From Pseudoduganella violacea (lineage in GTDB: Bacteria > Pseudomonadota > Gammaproteobacteria > Burkholderiales > Burkholderiaceae_D): 64,000 bases of DNA. Numbering within the stretch: position 1 is the stretch's first letter; the number at the start of each line of letters is the position of its first letter. Below are positions 16,587 through 28,500 of this stretch, piece after piece. The notes below the pieces were generated by a model. That model saw only the letters and a program-made list of their open reading frames with translations. It searched no databases and was not told the origin of the DNA. The stretch is from contig NZ_JACHXD010000015.1 in the NCBI RefSeq assembly GCF_014191875.1, positions 1-64,000 of the forward strand. Reading direction: 5' to 3'. The position numbers and the translations under genes are program-made.

Positions 16587-19500
16587 ATGAATAAGCTTCG
16601 TTACCGCCTCATCTTCAACAAACACCGTGGTCAGTTCATGGTGGTGCATGAACTTACGCGCAGCCATGGCAAGAGTCCGGGCGAAGGCACGCCGGCCGGC
16701 GAGCTGGCGCTGGAGGCCTGGCCATGGCCGGCCTTGCGCAGCCTGGGACTGTCGCTGCTGGCGGCCTTTGGCGTGCTGTTGTGCGGATCGGCCATGGCGC
16801 AGATCATTGCCGATCCGCGCGCGCCGGGGCAGCAGCGCGCCACGGTGCTGAATACGGCGAACGGGGTATTGCAGGTGAATGTGCAGACCCCAAGCGCGGC
16901 CGGCGTGTCGCGCAACAGCTATGTGCAGTTCGACGTGCCGAGCAGCGGGGCGGTGCTGAATAACTCGCGCGTCAACGTGCAGTCGCAGATCGGCGGCTGG
17001 GTCCAGGCCAACCCATGGATGGCGGAGGGCAGTGCGCGCGTGATCCTGAACGAGGTTAATTCGAACAATGCCAGCCAGATCCGCGGCTTCCTCGAAGTGG
17101 CGGGGCCGCGCGCCGAGGTGGTGGTGGCTAACCCGGCCGGTATCGCGGTCAATGGCGGCGGCTTTATCAACGTCAGCCGCGCCACGCTGACCACCGGCGC
17201 GCCCATCGTCAATGACGGACGGCTCGATGGCTACTCGGTGCAACGCGGCCTGATCAGCATCGATGGCGCGGGCCTCGACGCCAGCCGCACCGACTACACG
17301 GCCCTGATCGCGCGCGCCGTGGCGCTGAACGGCCGTCTGTGGGCACAGCAATTGCAGGTGACGACCGGCGCGAATCAGGTGAAAGAGGCGGGGGGCGCGG
17401 CATTGGCCCAGGCGGGCGAGGGCGCCGCGCCGGGCTATGCGGTCGACGTGGCGCAGCTGGGCGGCATGTACGCCAATAAGATTTTCCTGGTGGGTACCGA
17501 AAAAGGGGTGGGGGTGCGCAATGCCGGCGAGATCGGCGCGGCGGCCGGCGATCTGGTGGTGACCAGCGAGGGCCGGTTGGAGAATAGCGGCAAACTGCTG
17601 GCGACCCAGCAGGCGCAGCTTGCGGCCAACACGCTCGGCAACAGCGGCACTATCAGCGGCGATGCGGGCTTGCAGCTGAAGACCGGCGCACTGGTGAACA
17701 GCGGCAAGATCAACAGCGCGGCCCAGGCGCGAATCGAGGTGCAAGGCGAGATCGATAACCGCCAGGGCAGCGTGCAGGCGCAGCGCCTGGAGCTGAGTAG
17801 CGGCGGCGCACTGCTGAATGCGCAGGGCAAGATCGTCCAGACCGGGGCGACGGGCCTGGACATCAAGTCGGCCTCCCTCGACAACCGCAATGCCGGCATG
17901 CTGGGCATGCCCGTGGCTGATGGCGCGAGCGGCAATGCCGGCACGGGTAATGGCACGGGCAACACCGGCGGCACCGGCTCCAGTGGGGAAACGGGCAGCA
18001 ACAACAATAGTAACAACGGCAGCGCCAATTCCGGCAACAACGGCAACAACGGCAGCAACGGCACAGGCACGGGAACCGGCCCCACGCCCGGCACCGGTGC
18101 CGGCCAGGATGGCGGCAACGGCAAGCCTGTGCCGCCGCCTTTGCCCAGCGGCGTGATCCGCGTGGCCCAGGCGCTGAACAACGATGGCGGCACCATTACC
18201 GCCGGCGGCGAGGTTAATCTCGACACCGGTAATCTGGATAATGCCGGCGGCAAGCTGGTACTAAATTCGCTCAGTGCCAGGGGACGCGACTTCAGCAACC
18301 GCAAAGGCATGCTTAGCGTGCTGCGCGGCGTCACCATCCGCAGCCAGCAGTTTAGCAATGAGGAGGGCAAGCTGCTGGCCGGTGGCCTGTTCGATGCCCA
18401 GCTGGGCAGCATGCTGAATGGCCAGGGCTTGCTGCAGGCTGGACAGCTGGCGCTGACGGCCGAGCAAAGCTTGAGCAACGCCCAGGGTGTGATCCGCCAG
18501 ACCGGCACCGGCGCTGGACAATTGTCGGTGGCCGGCCAGCTCAATAATGACAAGGGGATGTTCGAAAGCGCCGGTAATCTCGATCTGGCCGCCGGCACCC
18601 TGAGCAGCAAGACCGGCAAGCTGAATGTGCTGGGCGATTTGCGGATCAAGAGCGGTACGGCTAGTCTGGAGGACGGTAGCGTGACCGTGGCCGGTTCGGC
18701 CACTCTGCGCACGGCGGAATTGCAGAATGCCGGTGGTGCGATCTCGGCCGGCAAGGACTTGAGCATCGACAGTGCTGCGCTCGGCAACCAGACCGGCAAG
18801 CTGGTGGCGGCGGCCACGGTCCGCATCCATGCCGACGGCATGTTGGACAATGCCACCGGCCACATCCAGTCTGGCCAAGACATGCAGCTCAAAGCCAGCG
18901 GCAGTTTCGACAATCACAGCGGCCGCCTGGAAGCGCTGGGGACGGGCAGCAGCCTGAAACTGGAAGCGGCGGCCATTCTCAACCAGAGTGGCCAGATCCT
19001 GAACAGCGGTACGGGCGAGAGCAGTCTGTTCAGCCAGGGCGCGCTCGACAACGGCGGCCAGATCGCCGTCAACGGCAAGCTGGCGGCGACGGCGCAAACG
19101 GTGATCAACGCCACCGACGCCAGCATGACGTCGGCCCAGGATATGGCACTGGCCGTCGGCCGCAAGCTCGATAACAGCGGCAATATCGCCAGCGGTGGCA
19201 AGCTGGGCTTCCAGGGGAGCAGCGCCGAGCTGCGCAACGGCAATACGTTCCTGGCCCAGGGCGACATCCGGGTTGAAGCGGGACGCGTGGACAACACGGC
19301 CGGCCGTCTGGCCACGGCCGATGGCGGCACGGGCAGCATCCAGTTGCATGCGGACGAGCTGCAGAACCGCGCTGGCCTGATCCAGGCCCAGGGCAAGGCC
19401 AGCCTCGACTTGAAGAATAATCTGGAGAACGCGGCCGGACAAATCCGCAGCGTGGGCGATATGGCGCTGATGGCTGGCGGCCGCGTAAATAATGACGGTG

Positions 19501-22500
19501 GCCAGCTGGAAGTGGGCGGTAAGGATAGCGGCCTTCAGCTCAGTGCCGAAGTCGTGACGAACCGCAGCGGCCGCATCCTCAATGTCGGCACCGGCGATAG
19601 CAGCATTCTGGGTCGCACGGAGATCGTCAACAACGGCACCATCGGCGTGAACGGCCAGTTATCGATGACCGGCATGCGCTTTAACAACCAGCAACTGGGC
19701 GTGGTTTCCACCCAGGGGGCGTTGCAACTCGAGATTTCCCATCTGCTCGACAATGCCGGCTCCATCAGCAGCGTCGGCATGCTCAATTATCACGCTGCGG
19801 GGGCCAGTCTGCTGAATCATGGCCGCATTGTGGCCGAGGGCGGCGCGCGCTTCGAAATTGATTACCTGAGCAACGACGGCGCGGCGCTGGCGGTCACCGG
19901 CGCCGGCCGCTGGTTGAGCGCCAAGGTGTCTGGCCTGAGCAATATCGGCGGCCAGATCACCAGTGCGGGTGGCCTCGGCTTCAATGTGGCGGGCGCGGCC
20001 ATCAATCGGAAGGGCGTGATCCAGGCCCAGGATGGTGTGCAGCTCAAGGTGGGCGAGCGGCTCGACAACCAGGACGGCGCGGTGGAAGCGCTTGGCCAGA
20101 GTGCCTCCCTGGCCGTGCACTCCGGCAGCATCGGCAACGACAAGGGCCGCATCGTCAATCTGGGCACTGGCAATAGCGTGGTCGGGGCCGACAAGGAGAT
20201 CATCAACGGTGGTTTGATCGGCGCCAAAAACGATCTGAGCGTGAGCGCCGCCACCGTCGTGAACAGCGTGGCCGGCCAGATCAGTTCGAGCCAGGCGCTG
20301 GCGCTGACTGCGACCGTCAAGCTGGACAACGCCGGCGCCATCAGCAGCGGCGCCCGCCTGACGCTGGGCCAGGCCAGCGCCGATGTCGTCAACCGCGGCA
20401 GCATCGTGGCGGCCGGCGACGCGGCCATCAGCGCGGCCCACCTCGACAACCGGGGTGGCCAGATCGCCACCGTCAAGGATTCCAAGGCCGATATGCTGCT
20501 CAGCGCGCAGAACCTGAGCAACCAGGGCGGCGCCATCTTCACCGACCGCAGCGCCAGGCTGAAGATCGGAAGTGACCTCGACAATAGCAAGGGCGTGATC
20601 CAGGCCGGCCAGGACTTGCAAGTGGCGGCCGCCGGCAAGCTCGACAACAGCGCCGGCGTGCTGGAAGCCTTGGGCGCCAGCGGCAAGATCGAGGTGCAGG
20701 CGCAGTCGCTGGAGAACGCGGCCGGCCGCATCGTTAGCCTGGGCCAAGGCGCCAGCCGGGTGGTGGCCGAGGCCGATTTGCACAATGCCGGCCTGATCGC
20801 CAGCAAGGGCCAGCTGGAAGTGGGCGCGCAAACGGCACGCAACGAGCAGGGCGCGACCATCGCTGCCGACGGCGCCATGCGGCTCAGCGTGCATGGCCAG
20901 CTCGACAATGCTGGCTTGATCAATACCCAGGCCAGCCTGAGCATGGCCGAAGCGGGCGTGACCCTGAATAACAGCGGCCAGATCAGCGCCGCCGGCAAGG
21001 TGCAGCTCGATGGTCGCCACCTGAACAATGATGGCGGCCTGATCGCCAGTGCCAAGGGCGGCGGCGCCGACCTGCTGCTGGGCGGCGAAAGCCTGAGCAA
21101 CCGCCAAGGCAAGATCCTGGCCGATGGCCAGCTCGGCGCCAGCTTCACGGGTGCGGTGCAGAACGAGAACGGCGCCATGCAGGGCATCAGCGGCGTGGCG
21201 CTGACGGCGGGCGGCGCGCTGGGCAACAAGGCGGGCGTGATCGAAGCGGCCGGCGCCGGCGCCGCGCTGGACGTGAAGGCGCGCTCGATCACCAACGAGA
21301 CGGGGCGCATCGTCAACGTCGGCAGCGGCGCGGCCAGCGTCAGCGCGCAAGAGCAGCTGCTGAACAGCGGCATGGTGACGGGCAATGGCAGCTTGCAGGT
21401 GGCGGCCGCTGCGCTGGACAATAAGATGGGCGCCATCCTGGCGTCGGCCGGCAAGATGGAACTGGCCATCGGCCAACGCATGGACAATGCCGGCACGGTC
21501 AACAGCAAGTCCACGCTGACGCTGAGCGGGCCGGCGGCGAGCGTGAGCAACGGCGGCCAGATCGTGGCCGATGGCGCGCTGGCCATGCGCGTCGACCGCC
21601 TCGTCAACGACGGTGGCCAGATCGCCACCGCCAAAAACAGCGGCGCCGACGTCAGCCTGCAAGCCCAGGAGCTGAGCAACCGCAAAGGTTCGATCGTGGC
21701 CGATGGCAGCGCCACGCTGGCGCTGTCCGGCGGCATGGAGAATAGCCAGGGGCTGCTGCAGGCGGTGCGCGACCTGAAACTGACGGCGGCCGGGGCCGTC
21801 GTCAACAATGCCGGCGTGATGGAAGCGACAGGCGCAGCCAGCACGCTGCAGTTGCAGGCCGGCGCGCTGGAAAGCCTGGACGGGCGTATCGTCAACGTCG
21901 GCAGCGGCGACAGCAAGGTGAGCGCCGAGCAGAGCTTGGTCAATAGCGGCCTGATCGGCGGCAATGGCGCGCTCGCCCTGGCGGCTGGCAAGCTCGATAA
22001 CCGCAGCGGCGGCAGCATCAGCGCGGCGACGGGAATGGAGATGACGGTGCGCGAAGCCATGCTCAATGCCGGCCTGATCACCAGCGGCGGCGGCTTCACG
22101 CTGAGCGCGGCCGGCGCCGGCGTCGGCAACAGCGGCCAGATCGTTTCCGGCGCCAAGGCGACCCTGGCCGCGGCGGCGCTCGACAATAGCGGCGGCAAGA
22201 TCGTGACGCTCAGGGATTCCGGCTCGGCCATTGCGCTCAACGCGGCCAGCATCGTCAACCGCAATGGCCAGATTCTGGCCGACGGCGGCGCCAGCCTGAC
22301 GGTGGCCGGTGCGCTCGACAATAGCCAAGGCACGCTGCAAGCGATGCATGGCTTGCGCATCAGCAGCGGCGGCCTGCTGTCGAATATAGGCGGCGTCATC
22401 GAAAGCAGCGACGCGGTGAATACCCTGGTACTGCAAGCCCAGGCCATCGACAACGGCACGGGCCGCATCGTCAATGTGGGCACGGGCGACACCAGCATCA

Positions 22501-25500
22501 GCGCGCAGGACTATGTGCGCAGCAATGGCCTGATCGCGGGCAACGGCCAGCTCTCGGTGCAGGCGCAGACGCTGCAGCAACAGGCGGCGGGCGTGTTGAG
22601 CGGTGTTGGCGATGTCGAACTCGGCATCAGCCAGAAGCTCGATAACGCGGGCGCCATCAGCAGTGGCGGCCAGTTGCGCCTGGACCAGGCCGCAGCGGGC
22701 GTCCGCAACAGCGGCAATATGAGCGCGCGCGGACCGGTGCTGCTGCATGCGGCCGACGTCAGCAACGATGGCGGCCAGATCGCCACGCTCAAAGGCGGCG
22801 GCGCCCATATCGTGCTCGACACCGGTTCGCTCAGCAATCAGGGCGGCAATATCCTGGCTGACGGCAACGCCAATGTGAGCGCCAGCGGCAACCTCAACAA
22901 CAACACGGGCAAGCTGCAGGCGCAAGGCGCGCTGACTGCCAGCGCAGGCGCAACGCTGAGCAATAACGCCGGCCTGATCGAGATCGCCGGCGGCGCCGCC
23001 ACACTGACGGTGCAGGGCCAGGCCATCGTCAATGCGGGCGGCCGCATCGTCAACGCCGGCAGCGGGCATACCAGCCTCGACGCCCAAACCAGCTTGAACA
23101 ACAGCGGCGCCATCGCCGGCAACGGCAGCTTGCAGATCGGCGCCGCCAGTTTGCAGAACGCCGCGCCGGGCATGATTTCCGCCGGCGGCGCGCTGGAACT
23201 GGCCGTGCGCCAGCAGCTCGACAATCTGGGCGGCGCCATCAGCAGCGGCGGCACGCTGAACTTCAACCAGGCCGGCGCCAGCTTCAGCAATAGCGGCAAG
23301 CTGATCTCGGCCGCGCAAGCGACTGTCATCGCCAACACTGTGAACAACGATGGCGGCCAGATCGCCACCGTCAACAACAGTGGCGCCGACATCGTGCTGC
23401 GCGGCCAGAGCGTGAGCAACCGGGGCGGCAAGGTCGTGGCCGATGGCCGCGCCAGCCTCGACAGCGGCAGCGGCCTGGATAACAGCGGCGGCACCATCCA
23501 CGCGGGGCGCGACCTTGACGTGGCGGTGGCATCCACCTTGAGCAACCATGGCGGCACCCTCGAAGCGGCCGGCGCGGCTGCCCGCCTCGACTTGCGCGCC
23601 GTACAGATCGCCAATGGCAGCGGGCGCATCGTCAATGCAGGCAGCGGCGACACCAGCGTCTCCAGCCAGGGTGAGATCAGCAGTAGCGGCCAGATCGCCG
23701 GCAACGGTCAGTTGATCCTCACGGCGCAAAGCTTGCGCAACCAGGCCGGCGGCAGCATCGGCGCCGGGCGCGACCTGGAATTGCTGGTCGGCCAGCAACT
23801 GGAAAACCAGGGCAAGATCGACAGCAACGGCAAACTCAACTTCAACCAGGCTGGCGCCAGCTTCAGCAATAGCGGCCAAATCGCCTCGGGCGGCGAAGCG
23901 ACCCTGATTGTCGCCAGTATCAACAATAACGGCGGCAAGATTTCGACGGTCAAGGGTTCGGGCGCCGACATCACGCTGACGGGCGCCTTCAGCAACCAGG
24001 GCGGTTCGGTGCTGGCCGATGGCAAGGGCGTGTACACGGTCAGCGGCGTCCTCGACAACAGCAAGGGCACGCTGCAGGCCGGTAAGGACTTGCAGCTCAG
24101 CGTGAGCGGCGCCCTGGCCAACGCGGGTGGCGTGATCGAAACCCTGGACACGGCCAGTACCCTGACCATCGGCGCCGAAGCCATCGACAACGGCACGGGG
24201 CGCATCAGCAATGTGGGCACGGGCGACACCACATTGACGAGCAAGGGAGCGATCAGCAGCAATGGCGCCATCGCCGCGAACGGCAAGCTGATCCTCGATG
24301 GCAAGAGCCTGGACAACCAGGCCGCCGGCAGCATTGCCGCCGGCAAAGACCTCGACCTGCTGCTCACCGAGAAACTTGACAACAAGGGCAAGATCAATAG
24401 CGGCGGCACGCTGAGCCTCAAGCAGGCCAACGCGACCTTCACCAATAGCGGCCAGGTCTTCGCTGGCGGCAAAGCCGTGATCGAAGCGCGCAATGTCAAC
24501 AACGCCGGCGGCCAGCTGGGCACGGCCACCGGCTCCGGCGCCGACCTGACATTGACCAGCCAGCAGCTCAACAACCAGGATGGCCGCATCGCCACCGACC
24601 GCGACCTGAGCGTGAGCACCCATACGGTGCAAAATGCCGGCGAGATGTTCGGTGGCCGCGACCTGGCACTGAGCATGGACGGCGACTACACACAGACCAG
24701 CGGCTCGCAGCGCTTCCACTCCAACCGCGACCTGAGCCTGACGGTGACGGGCAATATCACCAATACCGCGACCTTCGAGGCGGCGGGCAAGCTGAGCCTG
24801 TCCGGCAACCAGGTGACGAACCAGGCTGGCGCGAGCATCCAGGCGCAGGATCTGGTGCTGAACGCCAAGGGCAATATCGGCAATGCGGGTGAGATTAATG
24901 GCCAGGGTAAGCTGGAACTGAACAGCGGCGCCACCTTGGACAATACCGGTGGCATTGTCGGCGGCACGGTGAAGGTGACAGTGCAAAACCTGAACAATAC
25001 CGGCAACGCCGCCCTGATCGGCGCGACCAATGACCTGGCGCTCGGCGTGACCGGTACGCTGAACAATACTGATACGGCGACCCTATACAGTTCGGGCAAT
25101 CTCAAAATCGACGGCAATGGCGGCTCGACTGCGCTGGTCAACAATGACTCCTCCACGATTGAGGCGGGCCGCGACCTGAATATCACGGCTGGTACGATTG
25201 AGAACGTTCGCCACAACGTGCAGGTCGAGCGTGTCAAGACGGTTGATGAAACGCGGGAAATGCATTTGCCGAGCTGGTATCAGCACGGCGATAACCATGA
25301 ACGGTTTGAAGCCAGTTCGTCCAATTACGCGCCGTATGAGGTTTACTACATCAACCCCGCTTCCATCCTGGAAGAAGAGAAATTTGTGACTCCAGATGGC
25401 AATCTGGTGGGACGGGTCAGATTTAAGACACAAGCCAACGATTCCGCCTTTTTCGCAGCCAGGAGCGGCCTGCGTAGCTCGTATGGGCAGCGCAGACGGA

Positions 25501-28500
25501 TCAATCTGAGCGATGGCGAACAGGAAATGTACTATATCTGGCGGAGCGATAACCAGTTGAATCCCGATCAGGGAGGGCCAGCTGAGGGGGCAACGCAACA
25601 TACCGGTACGGTAACAAATTGGGGTGGTACGACGCTTGATTTCTCCAATCAGTATGGCAATTGCACCAGCAACTGTGTACGGCTGGTGACCCAGCCCGAT
25701 TATCTGGATCCCGCCACCACCATTCAGCGGGACAGGGTGCTTGCCCTTATCCCTGAAAAGGGCAAGCTTGAGCGAACCCGGTATGCCCACCATACGGCTG
25801 AGGAGGATCGGCTGCTACCTGGTTCTGGCCCCGCCGCGCGTATAGTCGCCGGCGGTAGCGCCAATCTGTCGGCAAGCGCTGTCAACAATCGATATGCGGA
25901 GATTTTGATCGCTGGAGACTTGGTTACGACGGCTGCGAATGGCGTGTATAACGAGAGTGTCACCTTAAAACGGGAGCATAAATTCGATGGTACCTACCGT
26001 ACGGGTGATGGATCCACGGGGGTTATGGAAGAACGTGCCTACAGCGAAGAATACGCCAAGATCGGCGCAACCATTAAGGGCAAGAGCGTCACCATCAATG
26101 CGCGCAACTTCACCAACGTCGATGTCGGCGCGGGGACTACCGGCAATCTCCTGGACTCCATCAAGGTAATCGGTAGCGGCGCTACAGGCGCATCGTCCGC
26201 CGCGGCCAACGCTGGAGCCAGCGGCGCGAATGGCGGTTCGGCTGCTGGCGGCCAGGCAAATGGCAGCGGCACCGTGAACAATGCCAGCGGCCGCGGTAAC
26301 GCTTTCGGCAGCGGTATTGCCAATATGCTGCGTACGCTTTCCAATGCCGGGAGCAGTGGCATCCAGAACCAGAGTCAGACTGGCGGCAATGCAAACGGCA
26401 GCGGCACGGCTGGCCATACCGGCTTCGCTAGTGATGTCGATGGCAGCGGCGTCAAGAACGGCGCCAATACCGCCGGACCGGCCTCGCACAGTGGCTATGT
26501 GAACCGTATGGGCGCCGATGGCCGTACAGCGGAAGGCGTGGCAGCCAATGTAGCCTTGGGCGATATCCAGGCCCGCGCTGGGAACAGCGTAGCCAACGCC
26601 GCCGGTGCGGTTCGGGGTGAGAGCCAGCAGGGCAATGCGGTCAAGATCGCTCCTGGCGGGCTGTTCAAGCGTAATCCCGATGCCAGCGGCAATGTGCTGT
26701 TCGAAACCCGTCCGCAGTTTGCGAATCACGGCAATTGGATCAGCAGCGATTATCTGCTGAAAGAAATCGGTAATGACCACGCCATTACGCAGAAGCGCCT
26801 GGGCGATGGTTTTTACGAACAGCGCATGGTGCGCGAGCAGCTGGTGCAAGCAGGCCGTAGCCTGCAAGGCAGTGGCGGCGACGATAGCCGTTACAAGGAT
26901 TTGCTAACCAGCGGCATCAGCGTGGCCAAGCAGTTTGACTTGCGGCCCGGCATTGCCCTGACCTCCGACCAGGTCAGCCGCTTGACCAGCGATATCGTCT
27001 GGATGGAGAGCCAGACTGTCGAACTGCCGGACGGCAGCACCGAAAACGTGCTGGTACCCAAGGTCTATCTGGCACATCTGGATAAGGATGCGGTGAAGCC
27101 CTCTGGCGCTGTGGTACGTGGCGACGCCATCGAGATCAATGTTTCTGAGAATATCGTCAACCAGGGCGGTGTGATCGATGGCGGCAAGGGACGAACCGTA
27201 CTGATCGCAAAACAGGATATCGTGAACCGCGGCGGCGCGATTTCCGGCGGCGACGTCACCTTGCAGGCCGATCGCGACGTAAGGAATGAAACGCTGACCA
27301 CCAGCCGCAGCTATGCCAACTCGATGGCGAGCGGCAGCTATACCATGCTGTCGGACCAGGCGAAGATTGCCGCTGCGGGAACGCTGAATATAAAAGCAGG
27401 CCAGAATGTTAGCGATATCGGTGGCCAGATCACGGCTGGTAGCGCGGTTATCACTGCTGGTAAGGACGTCAATTTCGGTACGGCGCAGACAGGGCACACC
27501 TTTAAATCCCAGATTGGTGAATATGTCAGAAACGAAAGCTCGATCACACACGTCGTCAGCCAGCTCAATGCCAGCGGCAATGTGAACATCAGCGCTGACC
27601 GTAACCTGAGTTTGAGCGGAACTCAGCTCGGTTTCGGCGGCGATGGCAAACTGACAGCAAATGGGAACGTGAACGTCGCCTCGGTAAGCAATGAGACGAA
27701 GTTGGACATGCATAACGATGCCAGCAACAAAGTTTACGATAAGCAGATTCACGAAAACCAGATGGTGGTCGGCAGCAATGTCACCGCCGGTAAATCCCTG
27801 GAGCTAAAGGCGGGCAACGCGACCCAAACAGGCACGCTGAATCTCACGGCCAGCAATATCTCCGGCGGAGACGCGGTCAAGCTGTCGGCCACCGGCAGCG
27901 TAAATATCAATGAGGCGATGGAGCGCCACCTTTCGGACACGGCTTCCCATCGTGAATCGAAGAGCACCTTCCGCGGCAAGGCAACAGACACGGCCGATTT
28001 CAGCGACGTGAACCTGGCCATAGGTAGCAGCGTGAGCGGCAAGACGGTTGTGATCGATTCCGGCAAGGACTTGAACGTGCGTGGCAGCGCCATCGCTGGC
28101 GAAGGCGACGTCAATCTGTCGGCAGCCGGCAAGGTTGACATTGCAGCGGCCACCAGCACCAGCACCGAAAAGCACCACAAGAAGGTGACTGAAAGCGGCT
28201 TCCTGAGCGGCGGCGGCTTCGGCATCAGCTACGGCACGCGCACCACCACCACCGACCAGGAGCGCGACGCGACCACGCAAAGCGGCCAGTCGCGCAGCCT
28301 GATCGGCAGCACGGGCGGTAACCTGACGATCACGGCGGGCGAAGCCCTGAAAGTGGGCGGCAGCGACCTGAACGCCGCCAAGGATATGAGCCTGTCCGGC
28401 AAAAGCGTGACCATCGATCCTGGCAAGGACGCGGAAAAAGGCAAGTTCGAGCTGACCCGCGTGCAAGACGGCTTGACCCTGGCCATTGGCGGCACGGTGG

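Noticed and set aside
18990..24630. CRISPR-like array
   Set aside because: The repeats are 579-bp coding units with no short direct repeats and unique spacers, and no cas genes are present.
19659..24986. 1775-codon open frame on the minus strand inside the exoprotein gene
   Set aside because: It is the mirror of the GC-rich, periodic super-repeat; the composition (Ala/Gly/His/Gln-rich), lack of any family motif and the strong coding signal on the plus strand mark it as a shadow.
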